Counted from the first letter of the stretch, positions 15,662-24,616 are shown. The stretch: 64,000 nucleotides of DNA from Kitasatospora sp. MAP12-44 (GCF_029892095.1 NZ_JARZAE010000004.1:6200001-6264000), one strand, 5' to 3'. Notes: generated by a model from the sequence alone, not told the origin. Program-made: numbers and translations.

Positions 15662-16684
15662 GTGGCTATCAAGGCCGAGTACATCTGGATCGACGGCACT
15701 CAGCCGACCGCCAAGCTCCGTTCCAAGACTCGGATCCTGGCCAACGCCGACAAGCTGCCGACCTGGGGCTTCGACGGTTCCTCCACCAACCAGGCCGAGG
15801 GCCACGCCTCGGACCGGGTGCTCGCCCCCGTCGCGTCCTTCCCGGACCCGATCCGCGGCGGTGACAACATCCTCGTCCTGTGCGAGGTCAACGAGACCGA
15901 CGGCACCCCGCACGTCTCCAACACCCGCGCCCTGCTGCGGCCCATCGCCGAGCAGTTCGCGGCGCAGGAGGCGATCTTCGGCATCGAGCAGGAGTACACC
16001 TTCTTCAAGGGCTCGCGCCCGCTCGGCTTCCCCGAGGGCGGCTTCCCGGCCCCGCAGGGCGGTTACTACTGCGGCATCGGCGCCGAGGAGGTCTTCGGTC
16101 GCGAGATCGTCGAGCTGCACATGGACCGCTGCCTCGCGGCCGGCCTGGCGCTCTGCGGCATCAACGCCGAGGTCATGCCCGGCCAGTGGGAGTTCCAGAT
16201 CGGCCCGGTCGACGCGCTGACCGTCTCCGACCACCTCTGGGTCGCCCGCTACCTGCTCTACCGCACCGCCGAGGAGTTCGGCATCGACGCGACGCTGGAC
16301 GCCAAGCCCGTCCGCGGCGACTGGAACGGCGCCGGCGCGCACACCAACTTCTCCACCAAGGCCATGCGTGAGGGCTACGACGCCATCATCACCGCCTGCG
16401 AGTCGCTCGGCGCGAGCCAGGAGACGGTCCTGGAGCACGTCAAGCAGTACGGCTTCGGCATCGAGTCCCGGCTGACCGGCCAGCACGAGACCGCCCCGTG
16501 GAACGTGTACTCCTACGGCGTCTCCGACCGCGGCGCCTCGGTGCGCATCCCGTGGCAGGTCGAGGTCGAGAAGAAGGGCTACATCGAGGACCGTCGCCCG
16601 AACGCCAACGTCGACCCGTACGTGGTGACCCGCCTGCTGGTCAACACCTGCTGCTCGGCGCTGGAGAAGGCCGGCCAGGTCTGA
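15662..16684 (+). CDS. glnII: Glutamine synthetase type II
   Basis: Catalyses glutamate + NH3 + ATP to glutamine. The 340-residue length and the motifs (WGFDGSSTNQAEG, FGIEQEYTFF, MPGQWEFQIGP, DWNGAGAHTNFST, VDPYVVTRLLVNT) are those of the eukaryote-like octamer/decamer type II enzyme that streptomycetes carry beside the type I GlnA. It has no Tyr-adenylylation site of the type I kind. GTG 15662 is preceded by GAGGTAA. The GlnR-like array at 15569-15607 suggests induction under nitrogen limitation. A strong terminator follows at 16707-16742. Confidence 0.97.
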   Translation: MAIKAEYIWIDGTQPTAKLRSKTRILANADKLPTWGFDGSSTNQAEGHASDRVLAPVASFPDPIRGGDNILVLCEVNETDGTPHVSNTRALLRPIAEQFAAQEAIFGIEQEYTFFKGSRPLGFPEGGFPAPQGGYYCGIGAEEVFGREIVELHMDRCLAAGLALCGINAEVMPGQWEFQIGPVDALTVSDHLWVARYLLYRTAEEFGIDATLDAKPVRGDWNGAGAHTNFSTKAMREGYDAIITACESLGASQETVLEHVKQYGFGIESRLTGQHETAPWNVYSYGVSDRGASVRIPWQVEVEKKGYIEDRRPNANVDPYVVTRLLVNTCCSALEKAGQV

Positions 16685-16706
16685 TCCGCCCGCACTGACG
16701 ACACGT

Positions 16707-16742
16707 CCGCCGGCCCTTCCCACCTCGGGGAGGGGCCGGCGG
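16707..16742. terminator. Bidirectional terminator between glnII and the MFS gene
   Basis: CCGCCGGCCCTTCCC (16707-16721) pairs with GGGGAGGGGCCGGCGG (16727-16742) around a short loop, with one G-T wobble. It lies between convergent genes, 22 bp after the glnII stop and 5 bp before the stop of the leftward MFS gene, so it can serve both. Confidence 0.85.
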
Positions 16743-16747
16743 TCTCG

Positions 16748-18097
16748 TTACGCCCCGGCTTCGCTACCGGCGTGCGCTGCGCCCGCGCCCGCGCCCGCGG
16801 CCGCGCTGCGCGCCGCCACCGCCCGGACGATGCCCAGGCTCGCCACCGCGCCCAGCACCCCGAGTACGCCGCACCCCCACCACAGTGCGCTCGGGCCGAA
16901 CCCCGTGTAGACGGCGGCCCCGAGGGCGAGCGCGACGAAACGGGCCAGCCCGTGCGCCCAGTTGGCCGCCCCCTGGTAGCGACCGTGCGCACCGGCCGGG
17001 GCCAGGTCGGCCGTGATCGCGGTGACGATCCCGCTCGCGCAGACCTCGCCGATACTCCAGACCACCACCGTCAACACGAACTGCCACGTGCTGTGGGCGA
17101 CTCCGGTGAGCCCGACGCCCACCGCGATGAGCGTCGACGCCACCGCCCAGACCCGCACCCGGTCGAACCGCGCGAACCAGAATGAGGAGAACGGCTGCAG
17201 CGCCACCACGATCAGCGCGTTCACCACGCAGACCAGTCCAAAGGCGGTGGCCGGCAGCCCGTGGTCGCGGATCGCCAGCGGGAGGGTGAACTCGGTCTGC
17301 GCGTACAGGGCTTGGGAGACCGCGATGAGGGCCACCAGCGCGAGCATCAGCCGGTCGCGCAGCACGACCCGGTAGCCGCGGTCCCCCTCCGCCCGGACGT
17401 CCCCGCCGACGTCCCCAGCCACCCGCGGCGGCCGGTCGGACTGCACCCGCCGGTCCGCGCGCGGCAACCGGGCGGCGACCAGGCCCGCGTACGCCAGGCA
17501 GGTCAGCGCGTCCAGGCCGAAGAGCAGCCCGTAGCCGTGCTCCAGCAGGAACCCGCCGATCGCCCCGGCGACCGCCGTCCCCACGTTGATCGCCCAGTGG
17601 TAGAGCCCGAAGGCCACCATCCGGCGGGCCGGCGGCGCCGCGTCGGCCACCATCGCGCTCGACGCCGGCGGGTGCAGGCCGCCCGCGGCGCCGAGCAGCG
17701 CGGCCGCCGCCCCGAGCGCCGGCAGGTTGGGCGCGACGAAGAGCACGCCCTGGCTGACGGCGGTGGCCACCAGGCCGACCAGCAGCGCCGTTCGGCCGCC
17801 GAGCCGGTCGTTCATCAGCCCGCCCAGGACCGGCCCGACCAGTCCGCCGATTCCCAGCGCCCCCGAGATATAGGGGATGCTGTCGGCCGGCACCTGGCGG
17901 GTGGCGAGGAAGAAGACCAGGAACGGCACCACCATGTTGCCGATCCGGTTCACGGCGGTGCCGCCGATCACCACCCAGAAGGGCTCGCCGTACCCGCCGA
18001 ACCGCTCGGCGAACCGGCCGGCCAGCCGCCCACCGGTTGGGGGTGGTGGCGGGGAGGTGGGCAGCGGAGAATGGGGCTTCAGGAGCTGGCGGGTCAT
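16748..18097 (-). CDS. MFS transporter
   Basis: A 449-residue protein with about twelve transmembrane segments and the loop 2-3 signature GGLMNDRLGGRTALLVG of major facilitator exporters. A Pro-rich N-terminal tail precedes the first helix, and the C-terminus is an Ala/Gly-rich tail. The substrate is unknown. It is divergent from an ArsR-type regulator at 18169, and the 71-bp gap contains the palindrome GTGGGA-CAT-TCCCAC, so the regulator probably controls this exporter. Confidence 0.88.
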   Translation of the reverse strand: MTRQLLKPHSPLPTSPPPPPTGGRLAGRFAERFGGYGEPFWVVIGGTAVNRIGNMVVPFLVFFLATRQVPADSIPYISGALGIGGLVGPVLGGLMNDRLGGRTALLVGLVATAVSQGVLFVAPNLPALGAAAALLGAAGGLHPPASSAMVADAAPPARRMVAFGLYHWAINVGTAVAGAIGGFLLEHGYGLLFGLDALTCLAYAGLVAARLPRADRRVQSDRPPRVAGDVGGDVRAEGDRGYRVVLRDRLMLALVALIAVSQALYAQTEFTLPLAIRDHGLPATAFGLVCVVNALIVVALQPFSSFWFARFDRVRVWAVASTLIAVGVGLTGVAHSTWQFVLTVVVWSIGEVCASGIVTAITADLAPAGAHGRYQGAANWAHGLARFVALALGAAVYTGFGPSALWWGCGVLGVLGAVASLGIVRAVAARSAAAGAGAGAAHAGSEAGA

Positions 18098-18116
18098 GCG
18101 GGAATCGTGCGACGGA

Positions 18117-18131
18117 GTGGGACATTCCCAC
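18117..18131. promoter_or_regulatory. Palindromic operator between MFS and ArsR/DUF5937 genes
   Basis: GTGGGA (18117-18122) and TCCCAC (18126-18131) form a perfect 6-3-6 inverted repeat. It lies 19 bp upstream of the MFS start and 37 bp upstream of the regulator start. An ArsR-like dimer is the natural candidate to bind it. Confidence 0.6.
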
Positions 18132-18168
18132 CATTCATTCGGTCAGGTCCGAATCCAAAGGGGGTTTC

Positions 18169-19140
18169 GTGCTCGAACTGACCTTCTCGGCCCGCGATCT
18201 GGCCTACACCCGGCTCGCCGTCTCGCCGATGTGGGAGGTGGTGACCAGCCTGCGGACGCTCAACTCGCCCGCGCCGCGCCCGCTGCACCGCCGCTGGGTG
18301 GCCCGCACCCGCCCCCGAGTGGCCGAGGCGGGCCTCACCAGCGGTCTGCTGGCCGGGCTGATCCCCGAGCACGGCTACCTCCCCGACTTCCTGAACCCGC
18401 CGCCCGAGACGGCCGAGCCGACGCTGGCGGTGGAACTCGACCGGATCGCCGCCACGCCGTACGAGCGGATCCGCGCGGAGCTCACCCGCCTGCCGTCCTG
18501 GACCCCGGCCGTCCGGTCCCTGCACGACGACCCCGGCGCCGGGCTCGACCGGCTGCTCCCCGAGATCGACGCCTACTGGGAGGCCGCCCTCGCCGCGCAC
18601 TGGCCGCGGCTGCGCGGCGTACTGGAGGCGGACGTCCTGCACCAGTCGCGCCGGTTCGCGGCCGAGGGCTACGCGGCGGTGCTGCGCGAACTGCACCCGC
18701 AGGTCGGCTGGGGCGACGAGATCCTGACGCTTCAGACGTGTTGCGGCGGCTCGGGTGAACTCGAGGGCCGGGGACTGCTGTTGATGCCGTCGGCGTTCGT
18801 CTGGCCGTCCGTCCTGGTGGTCAACGTGGCGCCCGCGGCCGCCCAGCTCTGCTATCCGAGCCGCGGGGTCGGTGCGCTCTGGGAGCAGGCCGCGCCGGAG
18901 GTGCCGCAGGCCGTCGCCGCCGTCCTGGGCCGCTCCCGCGCCCTGCTGCTGACCGAGCTCTCCGCGCCGGCCTCCACCACCGAACTCGCCCGCCGCACCG
19001 GCATGTCGGCGGGCGGCATCTCGGAGCACCTGACCGCCCTGCGCGCGGCCGGCATCGTCTCCTCGCAGCGCTCGGGCCGCTCGGTCCTCTACCGGCGCAC
19101 CTCGGTCGCCGACACCCTGCTCGCCGCCGCCGGCGCTTAG
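18169..19140 (+). CDS. ArsR-type regulator with DUF5937 N-terminal domain
   Basis: A 323-residue protein. Residues 1 to about 245 form the DUF5937-type domain (LAYTRLAVSPMWEVVTSLR, VADVLHQ-like helices, then FVWPSVLVVNVAP), found fused to ArsR helix-turn-helix domains in actinobacteria. Residues about 255-315 are the winged helix (ASTTELARRTGMSAGGISEHLTALRAAG in part, then GRSVLYRR). No metal-binding Cys pair is seen, so it is unlikely to be a metal sensor. GTG 18169 is chosen because the domain starts there, with GGGGG upstream. It is divergent from the MFS gene. Confidence 0.83.
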   Translation: MLELTFSARDLAYTRLAVSPMWEVVTSLRTLNSPAPRPLHRRWVARTRPRVAEAGLTSGLLAGLIPEHGYLPDFLNPPPETAEPTLAVELDRIAATPYERIRAELTRLPSWTPAVRSLHDDPGAGLDRLLPEIDAYWEAALAAHWPRLRGVLEADVLHQSRRFAAEGYAAVLRELHPQVGWGDEILTLQTCCGGSGELEGRGLLLMPSAFVWPSVLVVNVAPAAAQLCYPSRGVGALWEQAAPEVPQAVAAVLGRSRALLLTELSAPASTTELARRTGMSAGGISEHLTALRAAGIVSSQRSGRSVLYRRTSVADTLLAAAGA

Positions 19141-19151
19141 CTTGATCTTTA

Positions 19152-19311
19152 AGACCGGCCGGCAAATGGTGGGCGGCGTCGCGGGCCGATGGCTGTCGCC
19201 TGGACGGCTTCTCCTCAGTCGCCGCAGCTCCGCTGCTACTCCCTCGTCGGCACCGCCCAGACTCGGCCCTCGACCCGCTCCTTCACCCACCCACCATTTG
19301 CCGGTCGGTCT
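19152..19311. repeat. 160-bp element bounded by 22-bp inverted repeats (MITE-like or long hairpin)
   Basis: The left arm 19152-19173 (begins AGACCGGCCGGCAAATGG) and the right arm 19290-19311 are reverse complements with one mismatch over 22 bp. The 116 bp between the arms are unpaired GC-rich sequence without an ORF. The element exactly fills the gap between convergent genes (stop 19140, stop 19319). It could be a non-autonomous transposon remnant or a very long-loop bidirectional terminator. No clear target-site duplication is visible. Confidence 0.6.
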
Positions 19312-19318
19312 AAGGCTG

Positions 19319-19822
19319 CTACTCCGCCGAGCGGTTCAGGCGCTGGGCGGCGTGCTCGCCGCGCGGGCCGACCGGCTGGGTGCCGGAGGCCTGGCCGAGC
19401 CCGTACGCCGGCATGTTGACGTAGACGCTCTCGTGCCGGCCCGCCGGGACCAGGTAGGTCTCGTGCCAGATGCCGACGGCCTCGGCGGCCCGTGCGTTCC
19501 GGTTGAACGCCTGCCAGGCGGGCCGGTGTTCGCGGTCGGCCGCGCCGGCGTAGGCGATCAGGCGGTCGGCGTCCGTCCAGTACTGGACCAGGGTGATCTC
19601 GCGCAGTCCGCCACCGACCATGGTGCGGGCGCCGAGCAGCCCGGACTCGGGGTCGGCGAACAGCTCCCGGAGCATCTTGGGCATCGCCATGACGACCGGC
19701 CACCACTGGCGGACCGCGCGCCAGCGGTTGATCCGCATGCCGATCAGGAACACCACCAGCTCGCCGTCGTGCGCGTCGGTGACTCGTGCGGCGGCGGGCT
19801 TCTCGGACGGGCGGACAGCCAT
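19319..19822 (-). CDS. DUF4188 family protein (heme-/monooxygenase-like)
   Basis: A 167-residue protein with the DUF4188 pattern: VVFLIGMRINRWRAVRQWWPV, SGLLGARTMVGGG, VQYWTDADRLIAYA and GIWHETYLV. The family has a dimeric alpha/beta-barrel-like fold related to small monooxygenases; its substrate is unknown. ATG 19822 has GGAGGA just upstream and is preferred over the in-frame ATG 19843. It is divergent from a MerR regulator at 19943, with twin operators between, so MerR-type control is likely. Confidence 0.83.
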   Translation of the reverse strand: MAVRPSEKPAAARVTDAHDGELVVFLIGMRINRWRAVRQWWPVVMAMPKMLRELFADPESGLLGARTMVGGGLREITLVQYWTDADRLIAYAGAADREHRPAWQAFNRNARAAEAVGIWHETYLVPAGRHESVYVNMPAYGLGQASGTQPVGPRGEHAAQRLNRSAE

Positions 19823-19843
19823 GGGTTCCTCCGGAGTCAGCAT

Positions 19844-19889
19844 GGGATAGCGTCACTATCCCTCCTTGAGGGGATAGTGGCACTATCCT
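19844..19889. promoter_or_regulatory. Twin MerR-type operators
   Basis: GGGATAG-CGTCA-CTATCCC (19844-19862) is a perfect 7-5-7 dyad, and GGGATAG-TGGCA-CTATCCT (19871-19889) repeats it 27 bp downstream with one outer mismatch. They lie between the divergent DUF4188 and MerR genes. The common core GGATAG-N5-CTATCC is a good candidate for the MerR binding site. Confidence 0.75.
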
Positions 19890-19942
19890 GAGGACCTGTC
19901 CAGGGCTTCACTGCCGACCACTCCCCGAAAGGGCGCCACCCT

Positions 19943-20569
19943 ATGAGGCTGTCCGAGCTCAGCGCCCGCAGCGGAGTGCCGACCGCGACGATCAAGTACT
20001 ACCTGCGGGAGGGGCTGCTGCCGCCCGGCGAGCGGGTCTCGGCCTCCCGGTCCGACTACGGCGAGGCGCATCTGCGCCGGCTGCGACTGGTGCGCTCATT
20101 GATCCAGGTGGGCGGCATGTCGGTGGCCGGGACCAAGGGCGTGCTGCAGGCGGCCGAGGACGACTCGCTCGACCAGCACGAGCAGTTCGGCGCCGCCCAG
20201 CGGGCCCTGCTGGAGGAGCAGGGGCCGCAGGCCGTCCCGCCGGAGCCGGGCGAGCACGCCCAGGAGACGGTGGACGAGCTGCTGGAGGAGCTCGGCTGGG
20301 AGCGGTGCCACAACGCCCCGGCGTACTGGATGCTGGTCGGCGCGGTGGCTTCGCTGGAACGGCTCGGCTACCCGTGCGACCTGGCCCAGCTGCGCCCCTA
20401 TGCCGCGGCCGTGCTGCCGGTGGCCAGGTTCGACCTGGAGGTGGTCAGCGGCTACCCGGCCGGGGATGAGCGACTGGAGGCGGTGGTGGCGCTGACCGTC
20501 CTCAAGGAGCCGGTCCTGCTGGCGCTGCGCCGGATCGCCCACACCTATCTCTCCGGCGCGAACTCCTGA
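19943..20569 (+). CDS. MerR-family transcriptional regulator
   Basis: A 208-residue regulator. The N-terminal winged helix reads RLSELSARSGVPTATIKYYLREGLLPPGE, followed by the second wing helix and a long effector domain without a Cys cluster, so it is not a metal or redox sensor of the known kinds. It probably controls the divergent DUF4188 gene through the two dyads at 19844-19889. Its last 25 bases overlap the end of the convergent cobC gene. Confidence 0.92.
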   Translation: MRLSELSARSGVPTATIKYYLREGLLPPGERVSASRSDYGEAHLRRLRLVRSLIQVGGMSVAGTKGVLQAAEDDSLDQHEQFGAAQRALLEEQGPQAVPPEPGEHAQETVDELLEELGWERCHNAPAYWMLVGAVASLERLGYPCDLAQLRPYAAAVLPVARFDLEVVSGYPAGDERLEAVVALTVLKEPVLLALRRIAHTYLSGANS

Positions 20570-21981
20570 TCATCCGTCAGAACTCGCTCCAGCGCGGCCA
20601 GGAAGCGGTCCGTGGTCGCACTGTCCCGGACGGCGATCCGCAGCCAGTCGGGCCCGAGTCCGGGGAAGGTGTCACCGCGGCGCACCGCGAAGCCCGCCGC
20701 ACGCAGTCGCACCCGGACCCTTGCGGCGTCCGGCAGTTCGATCAGGACGAACGAGGCGGCCGGCTCGCCGTGCACCCGCACGGCCGGGAAGGCCGCCAAT
20801 CCCTTGAGCAGGTGCGCGCGTTGCTCGCCGCACAGTTCGGCGGCGGCCTCCGCCTCGGCCAACGCGGCCGGGGCGCTGCACAGTTCGGCGGCGGCCAGCG
20901 CGGGGGTGGAGACCGGCCAGAGCGGTTGGGCGCGGCCGAGCTCCGCGATCAGCTCGGCCGGCCCGAGCACATAGCCGATCCGCAGTCCGGCCAGGCCCCA
21001 GGTCTTGGTGAGGCTGCGCAGCACCACGACCCGCCCGGGCAGCGGGTGCCATGAGGCGAGCGACTCGCGCTCGCCGGGAACGGTGTCCATGAATGCCTCG
21101 TCCACCACCAACGTGCGTCCCTCGCGGGCCAGTTCGGCCAGCGCTGCGGCCGGGTGCAGGATCGAGGTCGGGTTGGTGGGATTGCCGATCACCACCAGGT
21201 CCGCCTCCTCGGGGACCGCGCCCGGGGAGAGCCGGAAGCCGTCGGCGGGGGAGAGCAGCACCCGGTCGACGGTGTGGCCGGCATCCCGCAGTGCGGCCTC
21301 CGGCTCGGTGAACTGCGGGTGCACGACGACGGCGTGGCGCGGTCGCAGGGTCCGCGCCAGCAGGACGAACGCCTCGGCGGCGCCGGAGGTGAGCAGCACC
21401 TCCTCGACGGGTCGCCCGTGCCGGGCGGCCACCGCGGCGCGGGCGGCGCTCTGCTCGGGGTAGGCGGCCAGGTCGGTGAGGGTGCGGGCGATCCGCTCGC
21501 GCAGCCAGTCGGGCGGAGTGCCGGTGCGGACGTTGACGGCGAGGTCGACCAGGCCGGCGGCCCGCACCTCGGCGTCACCGTGGTGCCGCAGGTCCGGGCC
21601 GGCCGGTGCCACGCTGGCGATGGCGACCGTGGCCAGCGCCGACTTCCGCTTGGGGAGCAGGAGTTCGCCGCCCCCGAGCAGCGCGGCCGCCTCCGCCACA
21701 CTCGCGGTGCCCGCCGCCGCCCGTACCGCCGCCGACGGGTGCGGCACCGCGACCCCGGCCAGCTCCGCCGCCGGGTACCCGACCAGCGTGACCCCCAATG
21801 CGCTTGCCGCGTCGCGTAGTCCGGGCTCTGCGGCGCGGCTCTCGACCGTCGCCAGCCCGGCGACGTCGCTGGCCGCGACTCCCGCCTCGGCGAGCGCGGT
21901 GGTGATCAGCCCGAGCACCTCGTCCTCGCCGACCCCGCTGCTCGCGCCGACGCCTACGACCACTCGCACGCCGCTGACCAT
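20545..21981 (-). CDS. cobC: CobE-CobC fusion: cobalamin-pathway PLP enzyme with CbiG-C-like domain
   Basis: A 478-residue fusion. Residues 1 to about 125 resemble CobE/the C-terminal CbiG domain (VVVGVGASSGVGEDEVLGLI, LATVESRAAEPGL), which takes part in ring contraction or removal of C2. Residues about 130-478 are a class I/II aminotransferase-fold PLP enzyme like Rv2231c/CobC, with PTNPTS near 268 and the Schiff-base Lys K326 in SLTKTWGLAG. CobC-type enzymes are linked to the aminopropanol arm (threonine-phosphate decarboxylation). It lies apart from the main cob operon, behind an opposite-strand gene. Convergent overlap of 25 bp with merR. Confidence 0.85.
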   Translation of the reverse strand: MVSGVRVVVGVGASSGVGEDEVLGLITTALAEAGVAASDVAGLATVESRAAEPGLRDAASALGVTLVGYPAAELAGVAVPHPSAAVRAAAGTASVAEAAALLGGGELLLPKRKSALATVAIASVAPAGPDLRHHGDAEVRAAGLVDLAVNVRTGTPPDWLRERIARTLTDLAAYPEQSAARAAVAARHGRPVEEVLLTSGAAEAFVLLARTLRPRHAVVVHPQFTEPEAALRDAGHTVDRVLLSPADGFRLSPGAVPEEADLVVIGNPTNPTSILHPAAALAELAREGRTLVVDEAFMDTVPGERESLASWHPLPGRVVVLRSLTKTWGLAGLRIGYVLGPAELIAELGRAQPLWPVSTPALAAAELCSAPAALAEAEAAAELCGEQRAHLLKGLAAFPAVRVHGEPAASFVLIELPDAARVRVRLRAAGFAVRRGDTFPGLGPDWLRIAVRDSATTDRFLAALERVLTDDQEFAPER

Positions 21982-22090
21982 TGATTTTCTCCCTCCGCGC
22001 CCCGGAATCCCACCACGGGCCGCGACAGCGAGTCAATCAAGCCGAACGGCGTCCGCCGGCCCGGCCTGCCTGGGCTGATCGGCCGGTGGC

Positions 22091-23251
22091 ATGCTGTGCG
22101 CCATGGGGGACTACGAAAGATCGGCCCAGCCGACTTCTGACGCACAGCTGCTGCTGCACACCGACCCGCCCTTCGACGGCCTGCTACCCGGGGAGCGGCT
22201 GCTCTGGACGGGCCGTCCGACCGGCGTGCGGTGGCTGACCCTGGAGAACGCGTTCGCGTTGATCCCGCTGCTCGCCCTGCTCCCCCTGGCCGCCGCCCCC
22301 AGGGACACCGCGGGCAGCATCATGCTGGCCGTGTGGTCGGTGCTCGCGCTGGCCTTGGGCTGGCAGGCACTGATCCGGGTCCCCCAGCTGGCGCGGGCCG
22401 AGGTGTACCGGATCACCGACCGCCGGGCCCTGACCACCCGGGCCGGGCTGACCTGCTCGGCGTGGCTGGACCAGCTGCCCCCACCGCTGCGCCGCGGCAC
22501 CGACCTGCGCTTCGACGGCCGACGACGGGACCCGCTGATGCAGCAGCAGGCCGCCCGCACCGACATCGCGCTGCTGCCGGTCTTCCGGCGCCTGGCGGAC
22601 GCGGACCCGGCCCATGCGGTCGCCCTGGAGGCCCACTTCCGCCTCCCGGAGCTCCCCCCGCTGCCGGCCCCGACCGGCGCCCAGCGCGTCCCGGTGCCCG
22701 CAGCCGTGGCTCTCGCGCCCGGCGAGCAGGTGCTGTGGTCCGGCCGGCCCGAGAGCGTCCGCTGGTGGTACGACGCGGCGGACGTCGGGCGGTCGGTGTT
22801 CGGGTGCGTCTTCTTCGTCCTCGGCGCGGCCGTGGGCGTGCTGGCCGGTGTGGGAGCCTGGCCCGTCCTTGTCTTCCTGCTCCCCCTCGGTGGCTATCAG
22901 GCGATCGGACGTGTCCTGCTGCGCCGGGCCAGGATCATGCGTTCCAGCTACGTCCTGACGGACCACCGGCTCGTCGTCTGCTGGCGGCTGCTGTCCACGG
23001 TGGTCATCGACGAGCCGCTGACCGCCCTGCTGCCACCGGTCCGGGACGGTGACGACGTGTTCACGGCGCGCGCCGACCGGCGCAGGCGCGGCCGGAACGA
23101 CAGGGTGGCAGCCGATTGGCCGGCCGCCCCCAGGCAGCCCCCGAAACTGCTCGGCCTGCCCGACCCCGCCGAGGCCGCCGAGGCGATCGCGCTGGCCCAG
23201 TCGGCGGCCCGCCGTCCACCGGTCAACGACGCGCTACTGCACAGGCGTTGA
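22091..23251 (+). CDS. Membrane protein with two bacterial PH-like units
   Basis: A 386-residue protein made of two similar halves. Each begins LxPGExxLWxGRPxxVRW (about 31-48 and 210-225), then has a pair of transmembrane helices, then a 'YxxTDxRxxxxxG' strand (YRITDRRALTTRAG and YVLTDHRLVVCWR), as in membrane-anchored bacterial PH (bPH2/YdbS-like) domains. The function is unknown. Start ATG 22091 has a weak GGTGG; ATG 22103 is an alternative. It is divergent from cobC and overlaps the 3' end of cobB by 18 bp on the opposite strand, so it interrupts the cob genes. Confidence 0.72.
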   Translation: MLCAMGDYERSAQPTSDAQLLLHTDPPFDGLLPGERLLWTGRPTGVRWLTLENAFALIPLLALLPLAAAPRDTAGSIMLAVWSVLALALGWQALIRVPQLARAEVYRITDRRALTTRAGLTCSAWLDQLPPPLRRGTDLRFDGRRRDPLMQQQAARTDIALLPVFRRLADADPAHAVALEAHFRLPELPPLPAPTGAQRVPVPAAVALAPGEQVLWSGRPESVRWWYDAADVGRSVFGCVFFVLGAAVGVLAGVGAWPVLVFLLPLGGYQAIGRVLLRRARIMRSSYVLTDHRLVVCWRLLSTVVIDEPLTALLPPVRDGDDVFTARADRRRRGRNDRVAADWPAAPRQPPKLLGLPDPAEAAEAIALAQSAARRPPVNDALLHRR

Positions 23252-24604
23252 GCTCGCGCTGCGGACGAAGCGCTCGGCCAGCTGCGGCGCGCCCGCCCAG
23301 TGGACGTGCAGGTAGGAGGCGTGCACGGTGGCGGAGGTGAAGCCCTCGGTGTGCGGGGCGCCGGTGGGGGTGCGCCAGGCCCAGGCGGGGGTGGGGCCGG
23401 CGGCGGGGGTGCAGGCGGTGCGGTGGAACTCGTGGCCGCGCACCCGGGTGCCGGTGACCGCCAGCGGGCTGTCGTGCAGCGCGACGGCCTCGCGGTAGCC
23501 GAGGGTGAGCCGCTCGGTCATGGTGGCCGTGGAGTCCAGTACGCCGCACATCGCCAGGCCGTCCAACTCCCGCCCGAGGTAGAGCAGTCCGGCGCACTCG
23601 GCGGCGATCGGCGCACCGGAGGCCGCCAACTGGGCGACCGCCGCGCGCAGTCGGGCATTGGAACTGAGCTCCGAGGCGTACACCTCGGGAAAGCCCCCGC
23701 CGATCACCAGTCCTGACGTACCGTCAGGTAGCGCGGTGTCGTGCAGGGGATCGAAGGGCAGCACCTCGGCCCCGGCCGCTGCCAGCAGTTCGGCGTTCTC
23801 CGCGTACGAGAACGAGAACGCCGCCCCGCCCGCCAGTGCGATCCGCGGTCGCTCGCCACTGATCGCCGCCACCTCGGCGGCCGGGTCCCAGGGCTCGTCA
23901 CGGATCGGCGGCGCAGACCGGGCCAGCGCCAGCACAGCCTCCAAGTCGACCGACGCGGCGATGAGTTCACCCATGTCGCGGACCGCCTGGACGGCCTGCG
24001 CGGAGCGCTCCACCACCGGGACCAGGCCCAGGTGCCGGGACGGGGTGGCGACCGCCGCGTGCCGCCGCACCGAGCCCAGCACCGGCACGCCCGAGCCCTC
24101 CTCGAGCGCCTCGCGCAGCAGTTGCTCGTGCCGGTCGGAGGCGACCCGGTTGAGGATCACCCCGGCGAGCCGCACCTCGGGATCCCAGGAGGCGAAGCCG
24201 TGCACCAGCGCGGCCACCGAGCGGGACTGCGAGGAGCCGTCCACCACCAGCACCACCGGTGCCCGCAGCAGCTTGGAGACATGCGCGGTGGAGGCCAACT
24301 CGCCACGCCCGGAAGCCCCGTCGAACATCCCCATGACGCCCTCGACCACCGCCACGTCGGCCCCCGCCGCGCCGTGCAGGAAGAGCGGCGCGATCCGCTC
24401 CGGCCCGCACAGGAAGGCGTCCAGGTTGCGCCCGGGCCGCCCGGTGGCGAGCGCGTGGTAGCCGGGGTCGATGTAGTCCGGGCCGACCTTGTGCGGCGAG
24501 ACCTCCAGGCCGCGGGCGGCCAGCGCCGCCATCAGCCCGGTGGCCACGGTGGTCTTGCCCGCACCCGAGGAGGGCGCGGCGATGACGAGACGGGGGATGT
24601 CCAT
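23234..24604 (-). CDS. cobB: Cobyrinate a,c-diamide synthase
   Basis: Glutamine-dependent, ATP-driven amidation of the a and c carboxylates of (hydrogeno)cobyrinate. The 456-residue protein has the P-loop APSSGAGKTT at 9-18, KVGPDYIDPGYH, and a C-terminal class I glutaminase domain with nucleophile Cys in AAECAGLLYLG (about 340) and the final His region GHEFHRT. It is last in the riboswitch-led operon cobD-cobQ-chelatase-cobO-cobB, 12 bp after cobO. The start ATG 24604 gives normal length. Confidence 0.95.
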   Translation of the reverse strand: MDIPRLVIAAPSSGAGKTTVATGLMAALAARGLEVSPHKVGPDYIDPGYHALATGRPGRNLDAFLCGPERIAPLFLHGAAGADVAVVEGVMGMFDGASGRGELASTAHVSKLLRAPVVLVVDGSSQSRSVAALVHGFASWDPEVRLAGVILNRVASDRHEQLLREALEEGSGVPVLGSVRRHAAVATPSRHLGLVPVVERSAQAVQAVRDMGELIAASVDLEAVLALARSAPPIRDEPWDPAAEVAAISGERPRIALAGGAAFSFSYAENAELLAAAGAEVLPFDPLHDTALPDGTSGLVIGGGFPEVYASELSSNARLRAAVAQLAASGAPIAAECAGLLYLGRELDGLAMCGVLDSTATMTERLTLGYREAVALHDSPLAVTGTRVRGHEFHRTACTPAAGPTPAWAWRTPTGAPHTEGFTSATVHASYLHVHWAGAPQLAERFVRSASSTPVQ

Positions 24605-24616
24605 CGTGCTAGACGC

